The notes: generated from the sequence alone by a model not told the origin. A stretch of DNA of 64,000 nucleotides from Corynebacterium heidelbergense (GCF_028609845.1 NZ_CP063191.1:1612001-1676000), one strand, 5' to 3'; counted from the first letter of the stretch, positions 25,356 to 33,431 are shown. Made by a program: numbers and translations.

Positions 25356-25666
25356 TGGTCTGTCTCCTTGGTGGCTTCGAGGAAGGTGATGGTTTCGAGC
25401 TCGTCGAGGGCTCGGAGTGGTCTGGCGAAGATTTCGTGGAGGAAGTCGAGTTCCTCGGTTTCGCCGTCGAAGAAGTCGCGGGCGAGTTCGTCGCGCCATC
25501 GGTCGGCGGATTCTTTGAGTGCGGTGGCGAGGATGCGGCAGGCGTCTTCGCGGCTGATGGTCCCGTCGGTGGCGAGCGTGACTGTGAATGCGCGTCCGCC
25601 GAGGGCGTCGGCGACGGGGTTGTCATCCGGGTACGCGGCGAGCGCGAGCACCGGCTTGCTGGTCAT
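25352..25666 (-). CDS. Small early phage protein, ~104 aa
   Basis: The start could be 25,672 or 25,666; the latter overlaps the upstream stop in ATGA style. An acidic helical C-terminus (FLHEIFARPLRALDELETI) follows a beta-type N-terminal part. It lies between the recombination exonuclease and the annealing protein and is probably an accessory factor of that pair. No family recognised. Confidence 0.6.
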   Translation of the reverse strand: MTSKPVLALAAYPDDNPVADALGGRAFTVTLATDGTISREDACRILATALKESADRWRDELARDFFDGETEELDFLHEIFARPLRALDELETITFLEATKETDQ

Positions 25667-26667
25667 GTCCATGCTTTGCGCTCCATGGTGTAGGTGTCCG
25701 CGCCGACTGCCTGGGCGTACAGGTCGGGTTGCTCCCGCTTGAGGCGGGTCGTGTCGAGCTGCGGTTTCGGCTCCATGTAGTCGGCGAGGAGCTGTGCTGT
25801 GGCGTCGTCCTTGGGCAGTCGTGATCGGGCGAATCGGCCGGCTTTCCGGGTCATCACCGGCGCCCCGTCGAACACGCAGCGGCGGGCGTCCCCGGCTTGT
25901 TGCATGAGCCGGTTCTCCGCGTCCCGCACCGCCCGGTCCGCGTCAGCTTGTCGCCTCCACGCGGTGGTCAGCTCGTCCATGAGGTCGACGGGCACGTCGA
26001 ACTCGCGGGCCTCATCGGCGCGGGGGTTCAGGGCGGTAAACACCTCCCGGGCGTGGACGCTGTCGCCGACGTCTGGTGGGGTACCGTCGAGGATCAGCCG
26101 GTAGAAATCGGCGGCGTCCGCGCACAGGTTGTCGAAAGCATCCTCGTCCCACTCCACGGTGTGGATGCTGGGCGTGCCGTAAACGGGGGCGATGATGATG
26201 TCAGCCTCCCGGATCCCGGAAACACCCATCTGGAAAATCACCTGCGCCCACCAGTTATCGCGGACCCCGTCGTCGCGGCGGGGGCGTTTGACCTCGAGGA
26301 TGCGCCGCTTCGACCCGATCCGGGCCCGCCTATCGAGCGTGACCATGTTCGGGAAACCGAGGTCCGGGTCCCTGTACGCCACCTCGCCCCGATTAGCCTG
26401 CCAGCCGGGATGCTGACGCAGCCACACGTTGACGGCGTAATCCTCCGCATCGTGGGCATCGTCGAACATCGCCTGCGTGGCGGCGTCGATGGGCTGCGAC
26501 CACTGTCCGGTCATCTCGTGGTACCGCTCCCACGCGGAGACGTAGTCGATGCCGAGGTAGGCGCCGTCGGCGTCGCGGGCCATCGCGGGGATCTTCGAGG
26601 CGGTGACGAGCTTCTTCCACTCGTCGGTGCCGGGGGCGGGCGGGTTACGCACTAGCTCGTGCGACAT
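25663..26667 (-). CDS. YqaJ-type viral recombinase exonuclease
   Basis: A 334-residue protein from the ATG at 26,667. Conserved points of the YqaJ/lambda-exonuclease family are GTDEWKKLVTASKIPAM at the N-terminus, an Asp in FPNMVTLDR, and ILEVKRP with the catalytic Glu-x-Lys. NWWAQVIFQMG follows, the usual Gln-bearing motif. The protein resects double-strand ends to make substrate for the RecT-like protein. The C-terminal 100 residues are charged and helical. Confidence 0.85.
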   Translation of the reverse strand: MSHELVRNPPAPGTDEWKKLVTASKIPAMARDADGAYLGIDYVSAWERYHEMTGQWSQPIDAATQAMFDDAHDAEDYAVNVWLRQHPGWQANRGEVAYRDPDLGFPNMVTLDRRARIGSKRRILEVKRPRRDDGVRDNWWAQVIFQMGVSGIREADIIIAPVYGTPSIHTVEWDEDAFDNLCADAADFYRLILDGTPPDVGDSVHAREVFTALNPRADEAREFDVPVDLMDELTTAWRRQADADRAVRDAENRLMQQAGDARRCVFDGAPVMTRKAGRFARSRLPKDDATAQLLADYMEPKPQLDTTRLKREQPDLYAQAVGADTYTMERKAWT

Positions 26668-27469
26668 GCTGTGGTCCCTTCTTTGCGGCGTGGGCGTCGG
26701 CGTAGGCGAACAGGCGCTGCGCGACGCGGGTGTCAATCCGGTGCTGCTTCCGGTTGGGGTTGAGCCACCGGGTGAGCTGGTTGCGGGTCGTGCCGAGGCG
26801 GCAGATCGTCGTGACCTCCCCCAGCTCGTCACACATGAGCTGCAGCGCGGCGAGGGTGTGGTAGGTGAACGGCACCCGGTCGGGTAGCTCGGATGGGGCG
26901 GGTTTGGCGGCGGGGTTGTCGATCTCGTCCCACGCGGCGATCGGCACCCACGCCCTGGCTCGGGTGAAGATCGTCGGTTCGCGCCGGTAGGTGTAGCCGT
27001 GCTCCTCCGCGAACTCTGCTATCCGAGGAGCCATGGTTGGCGACTTGGGATGCGGGGATACTCCGCGGGTCAGGCTGTAGATCGTTGTCCTAGTCACCCC
27101 GAGGGCGTCGGCGAGTTCGTCGGAGCGCCACCCCAGCGCCATGAGGCCCTGTAGTCGGCGGGCCACCCCGGTCGGGGTGATGGCTGGTGGGGCCAGCGGT
27201 ATGGCGAGGATGCGGGCGATGACGCTGCGCCGTCCGCTGCGGTACCGTCCGGTGGCGTAGTTGGTGAGGGTGTCTGGGGATACCCCGGCGGCGTCGGCGA
27301 TCTGGCTGTACCGCCAGCCGAGGGCCTTGAGTCGGTGGATGTGGGCGGCGGCCGTGGAGTGGTCCACGGTGGGCGTGACTACACCCGTCGCGCGGGCGTG
27401 TTTGTGGCACAACCCCCGGTAGCTCTCCCGCCCTTTGTTGGTGCAGTTGGGGCGTACGCAGGTGGTCAC
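26645..27469 (-). CDS. Zinc-finger protein with tandem helix-turn-helix domains
   Basis: A 274-residue protein starting at GTG 27,469 (GTGA overlap). Cys residues in CVRPNCTNKG and GLCHKHA form a probable zinc site. At least two helix-turn-helix units follow: LGWRYSQIADAAGVSPDTL near residue 55, and LGWRSDELADALGVTRTTIY near residue 115. A third possible HTH lies at CRLGTTRNQLTRWLNP. It may coat or regulate phage DNA, like the multi-HTH proteins common in mycobacteriophage early regions. The start is set by the overlap with the upstream gene. Confidence 0.75.
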   Translation of the reverse strand: MTTCVRPNCTNKGRESYRGLCHKHARATGVVTPTVDHSTAAAHIHRLKALGWRYSQIADAAGVSPDTLTNYATGRYRSGRRSVIARILAIPLAPPAITPTGVARRLQGLMALGWRSDELADALGVTRTTIYSLTRGVSPHPKSPTMAPRIAEFAEEHGYTYRREPTIFTRARAWVPIAAWDEIDNPAAKPAPSELPDRVPFTYHTLAALQLMCDELGEVTTICRLGTTRNQLTRWLNPNRKQHRIDTRVAQRLFAYADAHAAKKGPQHVARASA

Positions 27470-27759
27470 TGGCCACCGCCGTGGGTGAGGATCGCGGCGA
27501 CCGCGTAGCCGACCATGCAGATGATGACGAGGAGGGATAACACCGCGAGGGTCAGCATCGCCCACTCCGCCACGGTGAGATGCGAGTCCTCGATGCGGCG
27601 GGCCCGGTCCTGCAGGTAGGTGTCGCGCCAGTGCTCCTCGTGCTCGGAGATGGCCCGGTCGATCGCGGCCCGTACCGCCGGGTGGGTGGTGTCGGGAGCG
27701 TGGTCTGGGATGATTCGCTTCGGCGTGGGTTCTGGGATGGGGTGGCGTGACTGGATCAT
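27466..27759 (-). CDS. Single-pass membrane phage protein, 97 aa
   Basis: A polar N-terminal 65 residues with DRAISEHEEHWRDTYLQDRA precede one hydrophobic segment (MLTLAVLSLLVIICMVGYAV). The start overlaps the upstream stop (ATGA) and the end overlaps the next start. Probably a tail-anchored membrane protein facing the cytoplasm. Function unknown. Confidence 0.65.
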   Translation of the reverse strand: MIQSRHPIPEPTPKRIIPDHAPDTTHPAVRAAIDRAISEHEEHWRDTYLQDRARRIEDSHLTVAEWAMLTLAVLSLLVIICMVGYAVAAILTHGGGQ

Positions 27760-27953
27760 GCGGTCTCCTGGATGCCGAGGCGGCGGTTGACGGTGGAGCG
27801 GGGGAATCGGAGGGCGGCGCCGATGCGGTAGGGCCGGAGGTCGGCGAGTTTGCCGGCATTGGCGTGGCGGATGACCGTGGTTCGGTGGATGCCGAGCATC
27901 ACGGCGAGGTCGTCGGGCGTGTACGCCACGGGCGATGCGGTAGAGTGAGTCAT
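27756..27953 (-). CDS. Small excisionase-like HTH protein, 65 aa
   Basis: The whole protein is a MerR/excisionase-type HTH: YTPDDLAVMLGIHRTTVIRH, then AGKLADLRPYRIGAALRFPR. It matches the helix-turn-helix 17 group that includes phage excisionases and early regulators. It is the first gene after a 519-base gap in the leftward early operon. Whether it acts in excision or regulation is not known. Confidence 0.7.
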   Translation of the reverse strand: MTHSTASPVAYTPDDLAVMLGIHRTTVIRHANAGKLADLRPYRIGAALRFPRSTVNRRLGIQETA

Positions 27954-28472
27954 GGATCGCGTCCTTTACTGGGTGGATGCGGATACCCGGCGTGTGGTGG
28001 CAGCCACGGATACGCCGGGTTTTCTTCGTTGTTGGGTGGGTGTGGTGGGCAGCTGGTCCCCTAGCCGCAGGAAGCGGGGCATTGTGGGGGCGCTTGCCGT
28101 GGGGAGTGTCGGACCCATCGGCTGGGATCACCTCGCCACACCTCGTGGTGGTGCTGGGGGCTGGACCCCAGGAGCGTTCCATCTCCACCACCTGAATTTG
28201 TGTTGTCGCGCCGTGGTGTTCCCTCCCCACCGGTTGCCACCAAGTGGGGGTGCCTGCCTGTCGGCTCGGCCCCGGTCGTGGCACGTCTACACACCAGTGC
28301 TCTCGGGGCCCCGTATCTGCCACGGCGCTCTGTATTCGGTTGTCAAACATCACGGGGGACTTGGTGGTCCCGGCGCCCGGGCGGGGAATCGAACCCCGCG
28401 CCACTCCTCCAAGCGGGCTGCTGATTGTGGTGTCGTCCGGCCTTCCCCAGCCAGGCGAAACCAAACGCCGGG
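27954..28472. other. 519-base gap with hairpins and a tRNA T-arm-like stem
   Basis: No frame here has a good ribosome site. Several stems are visible, including a terminator-like hairpin at 27,985-28,026 and GCGGGGTTCGATTCCCCGC (minus strand, 28,381-28,399), which is a perfect T-arm with TTCGATT loop. A whole tRNA cloverleaf could not be drawn around it: anticodon and D stems fail to pair. The stretch may encode a structured leader or regulatory RNA for the early operon. Confidence 0.4.
27985..28026 (+). terminator. Terminator-like hairpin reading rightward
   Basis: A perfect 9-bp repeat ACCCGGCGT / ACGCCGGGT with an 18-base loop is followed on the plus strand by TTTCTT. It would end rightward (antisense) transcription entering from the early genes. 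Confidence 0.45.
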
Positions 28473-28709
28473 TTATGCGGCGGTGTTTGTGGGGGCGGTT
28501 TGGTCCACCGCGACGAGTAGGCGGTCTGGCCGCGCCCCCAGATCGTGGAGGGCTTGGAGCACCATGGGGGTCGGCTCGCGGGTTCGGAGTGCCCGAGCGA
28601 CTGTGTTGCGGGACAGCTGCGTGCGGGCGGCGAGCGAGACGTTGCTGGTGATTTGGTGCATCCGCTTCACGCGGTCCACCTCGTCCAGGCTGATAAGAAG
28701 TCTTGTCAC
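28473..28709 (-). CDS. Cro-like HTH regulator
   Basis: A 78-residue protein starting at GTG 28,709 with a strong GGAGGTG site. Its helix-turn-helix is VSLAARTQLSRNTVARALR. It is the first leftward gene, divergent from the repressor, and its start codon lies within an operator copy (GTGACAAGACTT). This is the standard arrangement of a cro gene, which turns down repressor synthesis during lytic growth. Confidence 0.8.
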   Translation of the reverse strand: MTRLLISLDEVDRVKRMHQITSNVSLAARTQLSRNTVARALRTREPTPMVLQALHDLGARPDRLLVAVDQTAPTNTAA

Positions 28710-28797
28710 TTTTCACCTCCTTCGCGGTGACATGACAAGACTTTAGGGCACTTCCCCCCGTAATGACAAGAATTCAGGGCGAAAGTTCTTGTAATTA
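28698..28797. promoter_or_regulatory. Four operator half-sites of the lysis-lysogeny switch
   Basis: Copies are AAGTCTTGTCA (28,698-28,708), TGACAAGACTT (28,733-28,743), TGACAAGAATT (28,764-28,774) and AAGTTCTTGTAAT (28,783-28,795 region). The first and last are inverted relative to the middle two. The spacing and orientation allow two or more inverted pairs across the cro promoter. These are the probable binding sites for the CI- and Cro-like proteins. Confidence 0.65.
28740..28769 (-). promoter_or_regulatory. Early leftward promoter (cro promoter)
   Basis: On the minus strand, TTGTCA (28,764-28,769) and TAAAGT (28,740-28,745) are separated by 18 bases. Both boxes are part of or adjoin operator copies, so repressor binding would block the polymerase. 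It lies about 30 bases upstream of the cro start. Confidence 0.55.
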
Positions 28798-28823
28798 CAT
28801 CGGAACGTGCTGGTCACCCCCGT

Positions 28824-28852
28824 TTGATGCGCAAAAAGTTGTGCAGTAGGTT
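28824..28852 (+). promoter_or_regulatory. Repressor promoter giving a leaderless mRNA
   Basis: TTGATG (28,824-28,829) and TAGGTT (28,847-28,852) are separated by 17 bases. The expected start of transcription, about 7 bases past the -10 box, falls on the A of the repressor ATG at 28,860. No ribosome site fits before this ATG. This points to a leaderless message, as for lambda cI from PRM. Confidence 0.6.
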
Positions 28853-28859
28853 TACCCCC

Positions 28860-29357
28860 ATGACCAACAAACAGGGCACCCCAGACCCCATCAAGTGGCT
28901 CAGCGAAACCACCGGGCAGCGCATCACCGTCACCCGAATCGGACAGATCCTTGGAGTCTCACGGAACACCGCTCGTAGTCGGCTCGATGACGGACTAGCG
29001 GCTGACGATGTAGTCACGCTCGCCCGTGGCTTAGGGGTCAACCCCGTTAGCGCCCTGCAGGAACTCGGCTACGTCACCACCAACGAACTCTTCGACGCCC
29101 TCGACTCCGACGGAACCCTCCTCGCAGCAGCGCCACCGGACCAGCTCGTCAAGCGTCTGGCCGAGGACATGCTCACCCCGGAGCAGAAGCTCGAACTAGG
29201 CCGGGCAGTATTCAGCGATGCGCAGCTAGCATCGGTTACCCCCATCCGGAACCGGCCGCGTGATGTCCCGACCGTCCCATACGATGACCAACCAGAGGAC
29301 GCAGTTGCGGACTCATCCCCGGACGTAGGAGGTGACTTGGATGACCTCGATCGGTGA
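28860..29357 (+). CDS. CI-like phage repressor
   Basis: A 165-residue protein starting MTNKQGTPDPIKWLSE. The HTH is VTRIGQILGVSRNTARSRL near residue 30. The C-terminal half is acidic and ends GGDLDDLDR; it lacks a LexA-type self-cleaving domain. The next gene is an ImmA/IrrE peptidase, so induction probably works by proteolysis of the repressor by that partner, as in ICEBs1 ImmR/ImmA. It is divergent from the cro-like gene. Confidence 0.8.
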   Translation: MTNKQGTPDPIKWLSETTGQRITVTRIGQILGVSRNTARSRLDDGLAADDVVTLARGLGVNPVSALQELGYVTTNELFDALDSDGTLLAAAPPDQLVKRLAEDMLTPEQKLELGRAVFSDAQLASVTPIRNRPRDVPTVPYDDQPEDAVADSSPDVGGDLDDLDR

Positions 29358-29742
29358 CCTGCATGACCTGGCCTACCGGCTCGGCATCACCCTCGGCCAC
29401 CACCACGGAGGCCCGAAGGCGTGGTACTCCGCCAGCACACGGCGGATCAGCACCCGCTGGTGGCTACCCGTGTGGGAGTACAAATCCTCTCTCGCGCACG
29501 AGCTGGGCCACGCCATCCACGGCGATCAACGCCTCGACCACGGGCACTTCTCGCAGATGCAGGAACGCCGCGCAGACCGGTTCGCCGCCGAGCTGCTGAT
29601 CGACCCCGACCAGCTCGCGGACCTCGCCCTGTGGCACGTCGACGACCTCGACTGCCTCGCCGCAGACCTCGAGGTAACCCCTCACCTCCTCGCCGTCTAC
29701 CTCCACCACAACCCCCAACCCCGACAGGAAGAAGCAGCATGA
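29341..29742 (+). CDS. ImmA/IrrE-family metallopeptidase
   Basis: A 133-residue protein from the ATG at 29,341 (GGAGG eight bases upstream), overlapping the repressor gene by 17 bases. It has the zinc motif HELGHAIHGD at about residues 56-65, a following ERRADRFAAELL segment with the third zinc ligand, and VTPHLLAVYL. ImmA-type enzymes cleave the cognate repressor during the SOS response or cell signalling. Confidence 0.9.
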   Translation: MTSIGDLHDLAYRLGITLGHHHGGPKAWYSASTRRISTRWWLPVWEYKSSLAHELGHAIHGDQRLDHGHFSQMQERRADRFAAELLIDPDQLADLALWHVDDLDCLAADLEVTPHLLAVYLHHNPQPRQEEAA

Positions 29743-29987
29743 TCTGCCCCCAGTGTCACAGCCCCAATGCCCGCGTTGACTTCGTCCAGTCCGCTAGCCG
29801 GTCCAGCCACACCGGAACCGGCCTCGGCGGGCACACCAACAACGCCGCCCGTGCCGTTACCGCGCTCTCAACACTGGGCATGTCGAACCTCGTGTGGAAG
29901 AAATCCAAGGGCGGCAGCAAGCAGAAGTTCAAGACCCAGAAGATGGGCCTGTGCCAGGACTGCGGCGCGAGTTGGAACGTCCGCTAG
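29739..29987 (+). CDS. Small zinc-ribbon protein
   Basis: An 82-residue protein whose ATG overlaps the peptidase stop by four bases. Two Cys pairs, CPQC at residues 3-6 and CQDC near 74-77, form a zinc ribbon, with a basic, Ser/Thr-rich middle. Only about 80 bases separate it from the integrase start. It is part of the lysogen-expressed operon; its job is unknown. Confidence 0.65.
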   Translation: MICPQCHSPNARVDFVQSASRSSHTGTGLGGHTNNAARAVTALSTLGMSNLVWKKSKGGSKQKFKTQKMGLCQDCGASWNVR

Positions 29988-30067
29988 ACACAGAAAGACC
30001 CCCACCGCCGGGGTAGGGCAGGTGGGGGCCAAGAGTTGTCCCACGTGAGAGACAGGAAACAGGCTAC

Positions 30068-31234
30068 ATGAGCGTCCAACGACGCCCCAAGACAGGCAAA
30101 CCCGCCAAGGGCTCGGTGAAGTGGGTGGTGCGGTACCGCGACCCCTCGGGGCGCGAGCACTCCCGCAGCTTCCCCACGGAGAAGGCCGCGAAAGCATATG
30201 ACCAGGAACAGCAGCGCGCACTCCAGCGCCGCTCATGGGTGGACGAGAAAGCGGCCCCCACTCTCGACGAGCTCTGGGATACCTGGGAGGCATCGGCCAC
30301 CACCAGCGGAACAACAGCAGTCCGGAAACTGGTGCGGAAAAACCTCGGTGAGCTAGCCGACGTCAGCATCACTCGCATCACTCCCGCCATGTTGCGAGCC
30401 TGGGTCGCGCACCTACGGGGCGGACGGCCGTGGATCGATGGCTGCACCGGCTTGTCGGAAAACACGATACGCAACTACTGGGCACAATTGTCCGGGGCCC
30501 TCAACCAGGCCGTGGACGATGGTCTCCTAGTCGCGAGTCCCGCCGCGCGGGTGCGTCTTGGAGCTGCTCCAGATACCCGCGTGAAGCGCGTGACGATACC
30601 TCGAGTCGATCAGGTGCGGGAGCTAATCGAGACGTGCGACGCGACAGGACGAGACACGCTCGCGACGATGGTCATCCTCGCCGCGTCCACCGGCATGCGG
30701 TCGGGCGAGGTTGCGGGTCTCCGGTGGCGAAACGTGGACCGGGTCAACCGCATCGTGCACGTCGTCGAGCAGGCCGCGTCGCAGCACGATGGTAAACGGA
30801 GGGCCGGTGAGGCACGGTGGTCGCCGAGGCTCAAGACCAGCACCTCGCGCCGTGACATACCCGTCTCACCTGCAACGGTTCAGCGGCTTCTAGAGCACCG
30901 CCTGCGGCACCGGTCGGCGCCGGATGAGCCGCTGTTTCTCACGCCCACTGGCCGGATGTGGAGGTCTGACAACGTCAGCGCGGCTATGTCCAGCTTTGGG
31001 TTCCGGTTCCACGACTTGCGGCACCTCTATGCGTCCCATCTCATCCGCCAGGGCCTGGGGGTGAAGGCAGTGCAGGAGCTGTTGGGTCATGCGTCGGCTT
31101 CGACGACGTTGGATACGTACACGCATCTGTGGGTGGACGAGTGGGATCGGGCGCGGGATGCCAGCGCGGATCTTGTGCGGGATATTTGCGGGATAGAGGA
31201 TGGGGAGAGCCCCGCGCCGGTGGTCGTGGAGTGA
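30068..31234 (+). CDS. Tyrosine integrase
   Basis: A 388-residue integrase. The N-terminal arm-binding domain includes VRYRDPSGREHSRSFPTEKA. The core-binding domain lies at about 60-160. The catalytic domain shows Arg in STGMRSGEVAGLRW, the HxxR motif in HDLRHLYASHL, His in LLGHAS and the nucleophile Tyr in TLDTYTHLW. It catalyses integration and excision at the att site. The start at ATG 30,068 is preceded by AGGAAACAGG. Confidence 0.95.
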   Translation: MSVQRRPKTGKPAKGSVKWVVRYRDPSGREHSRSFPTEKAAKAYDQEQQRALQRRSWVDEKAAPTLDELWDTWEASATTSGTTAVRKLVRKNLGELADVSITRITPAMLRAWVAHLRGGRPWIDGCTGLSENTIRNYWAQLSGALNQAVDDGLLVASPAARVRLGAAPDTRVKRVTIPRVDQVRELIETCDATGRDTLATMVILAASTGMRSGEVAGLRWRNVDRVNRIVHVVEQAASQHDGKRRAGEARWSPRLKTSTSRRDIPVSPATVQRLLEHRLRHRSAPDEPLFLTPTGRMWRSDNVSAAMSSFGFRFHDLRHLYASHLIRQGLGVKAVQELLGHASASTTLDTYTHLWVDEWDRARDASADLVRDICGIEDGESPAPVVVE

Positions 31235-31246
31235 CCTGGCGCGGGG
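31210..31246. terminator. Hairpin over integrase stop codon
   Basis: A perfect 9-bp stem CCCCGCGCC / GGCGCGGGG (31,210-31,218 and 31,238-31,246) spans the integrase stop. It has no long U-tract, but may end transcription from the prophage side. It is close to the presumed prophage boundary. Confidence 0.5.
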
Positions 31247-31267
31247 TTAGAAATCCGCCCGGACCTG

Positions 31268-32437
31268 CTACCCGAGGATCTGGCGGCCCATCACCAGGCG
31301 GCAGATCTGGTTCGTCCCCTCGTAGATCTGCGTGATCTTAGCGTCGCGCATCATCCGCTCCAGCGGGAAGTCCCGGGTGAACCCATACCCGCCCAGGAGC
31401 TGCACCGCGTCTACGGTGACGCTCATTGCCACGTCGGACGCGTAAGCCTTGGAGGCGGCGGCCATCAGGCCCAGCTTCTCACCCCGGTCTGCGCTGCCTC
31501 GCTCGGCGTTGCTCGCGGCGGTGTAGACCATCAGACGGGCGGCTTCGATCTTCATCCGCATATCGGCGAGCATGAACTGGGTGTTCTGGAACTCGGCGAT
31601 GGCCTTGCCGAACTGGCGCCGTTCCTTCACGTATGCCACGGCGTTGTCGTAAGCGCCCTGGGCGAGACCCAGCGCCTGCGCGCCGATGGTGGGGCGGGTG
31701 TGGTCCAGGGTGGCCAGTGCAGTCTTGAAACCGGTGCCCTCCTCACCGATCATGCGGGAGGCCGGCACGCGGCAATCCTCGAAGTACAGCTCGGCAGTCG
31801 GGGAACCCTTGATGCCCAGCTTGTGCTCCAGGCCCCCGACGCGGAAGCCCTCATCGTTGGCGTTGACCATGAACGCGGAGATGCCCCGTGCTCCGGCATC
31901 GGGGTCGGTCACTGCCATGACGGTGTACCACTCGGACTTGCCGCCGTTGGTGATCCAGCACTTGGAGCCGTTGATAACCCAGTCGTCCCCGTCCTTGCGG
32001 GCGCGGGTCTTCATGGCTGCCGCGTCAGATCCGGCTTCCCGCTCGGACAGAGCGTACGAAGCCATCTTGCCGCCCGCGATGTCCGACAGCACTTCCTGCT
32101 TCAGTTCCTCGGATCCGGAGAGGATGAGGCCCATGGTGCCCAGCTTGTTGACGGCAGGGATCAGCGAGGAGGACCCGCACACACGGGCGACCTCTTCGAT
32201 CACGATCACAGCCGCCAGGGAGTCGCCGCCTTGCCCGCCGTACTCCTCCGGGATGTGGATGGCGTTGAATCCGCTCTCGTTGAGCGCCGCCAGGGCTTCC
32301 TCGGGGAAGCGGGAGTTTTCGTCGACGTCCTTGGCGTGCGGCGCGATTTCCTGCTCGGCGAGGCCACGGATCGCGGAGCGCAGGTCCTGGTACTCCTCGG
32401 GGAGACGGAACGGTTCGAAGTTTGGGTTAGCTCCCAT
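31268..32437 (-). CDS. Acyl-CoA dehydrogenase
   Basis: A 389-residue FAD enzyme that makes trans-2-enoyl-CoA in fatty-acid or branched-chain degradation. Seen are the N-terminal helical domain (FRLPEEYQDLRSAIRGLAEQ), the middle beta domain with YALSEREAGSDAAAM and WITNGGK, and the C-terminal domain with YGFTRDFPLERMMRDAKI, then YEGTNQI, containing the catalytic Glu. It is complete. The 3' end lies 34 bases from the prophage integrase, so the attachment site may be just outside or at the end of this gene. Confidence 0.95.
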   Translation of the reverse strand: MGANPNFEPFRLPEEYQDLRSAIRGLAEQEIAPHAKDVDENSRFPEEALAALNESGFNAIHIPEEYGGQGGDSLAAVIVIEEVARVCGSSSLIPAVNKLGTMGLILSGSEELKQEVLSDIAGGKMASYALSEREAGSDAAAMKTRARKDGDDWVINGSKCWITNGGKSEWYTVMAVTDPDAGARGISAFMVNANDEGFRVGGLEHKLGIKGSPTAELYFEDCRVPASRMIGEEGTGFKTALATLDHTRPTIGAQALGLAQGAYDNAVAYVKERRQFGKAIAEFQNTQFMLADMRMKIEAARLMVYTAASNAERGSADRGEKLGLMAAASKAYASDVAMSVTVDAVQLLGGYGFTRDFPLERMMRDAKITQIYEGTNQICRLVMGRQILG

Positions 32438-32726
32438 TTGCGTGACACACCTTTTCGTGACGGTTGTTCTTGTTCTTGAAATCGCCCCACGCCCGCATCT
32501 GACGGGCTTGCGCGGGGGTTCTCACGACGGCTCTCGGCGGTCGAGAAGCCTCCCCGCAGTGGGCGCACTCTTCTACCAGCTTACGAAATCATGAGCCACA
32601 GCGCCGTCACCGGCAACGTTCGGGGGGACTTCGAGCCCCGCGGAGCGGCCAATGACACGGAGGCAGCGGGGTGGGGGCGCCCATTCTTGGCGCCGTGGGT
32701 GGCTGGCTGGGGCTACGGTGTTGTTT

Positions 32727-33431
32727 ATGGACGCCAGCACTCAGCGCTTACCCAACTCCTCCCCCAACGCCACCGTTTCGCTGCCCGCATCGCGTCGTCG
32801 GTTGGTAGCTGCGTCAGTTGCAGCCGCAGCCTGCCTGGGACTCGTCTCCGCCTGCGGGTCCGAGGGTGGCTCGACGGGTGGGAGCCAGGCCCCGAGTCAG
32901 CGGGCGGCAGAGGGGACGCCGGCGCAGTCTACCCAGCCGTCCCCGACTGCAGGTGGGGGCCAAGGGCCCTCTGCTTCCCCGGCACAGCCGGGACCCACCG
33001 GGGACATGTGCCGATCTGCCAATCTGGCAGCTGACGTCACCGATGAACACGGCGCGGCGGGGAGCATGTACGTGAATCTGGGATTGACCAATGTGGGAAA
33101 CGAACCGTGCACCCTGCAGGGGTATCCTGGGGTCTCCCTCGTCGCCGATAACGGAGCGACGCAGCTCGGAAAGCCTGCCAACCGGGATGGGGCTTCCGGG
33201 GATGGGGAGCCAGCCGTCGTCCGGTTGGAACCGCAGCAGCGAGCGAGTGCCGAGCTCAAGATTTCCCGGGCGGAGATTCACGGGGCTCGGTCGTGCCAGC
33301 CAACTCCCGCTGAGGGGTTCCGGGTGTTCCCACCGGGAGAGACGGAGGACATCGTGGTGGCCCACGGCGGGCTGAAGGGATGCCGAGGGGACGTGGGCCT
33401 CATGCAGGTCGGCCCAGTGCGGGCCACCTGA
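32727..33431 (+). CDS. DUF4232-type lipoprotein
   Basis: A 234-residue lipoprotein starting at ATG 32,727. The signal ends in a lipobox LVSAC (about residues 35-39). A Gly/Ser/Pro/Gln linker reaches residue 90, then a DUF4232-like beta domain follows with MCRSANLAADV, LGLTNVGNEPCTLQGYPGVS and four Cys that can form two disulfides. Such proteins are anchored outside the actinobacterial membrane; their ligand is unknown. Confidence 0.85.
   Translation: MDASTQRLPNSSPNATVSLPASRRRLVAASVAAAACLGLVSACGSEGGSTGGSQAPSQRAAEGTPAQSTQPSPTAGGGQGPSASPAQPGPTGDMCRSANLAADVTDEHGAAGSMYVNLGLTNVGNEPCTLQGYPGVSLVADNGATQLGKPANRDGASGDGEPAVVRLEPQQRASAELKISRAEIHGARSCQPTPAEGFRVFPPGETEDIVVAHGGLKGCRGDVGLMQVGPVRAT

Larger units (their letters stand above)
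1..31246. mobile_element. Siphovirus-type prophage, left end outside window
   Basis: An almost continuous set of phage genes runs from the left edge to a tyrosine integrase. The order on the minus strand (switch, recombination and replication, HNH, terminase, portal, MuF, scaffold, capsid, connectors, tail tube, frameshifted chaperones, tape measure, tail tip) is that of HK97/lambda-like siphoviruses of actinobacteria. The right boundary lies between the integrase stop and the acyl-CoA dehydrogenase gene, about 31,235-31,268. The attachment core cannot be named because the left end is missing. Most early and late genes overlap by 1-4 bases, which suggests a functional rather than decayed prophage. 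Confidence 0.95.

Noticed and set aside
28370..28460. tRNA gene on the minus strand
   Set aside because: Only the T-arm is perfect. An acceptor pairing of GCCTGG with CCGGGC can be drawn, but D and anticodon arms do not pair and no proper anticodon loop is present.
27466..28716. 416-residue open frame covering the early leader
   Set aside because: The part before 27,759 is low-complexity Arg/Pro/His sequence; the true gene is the 97-residue protein with ATGA overlap.
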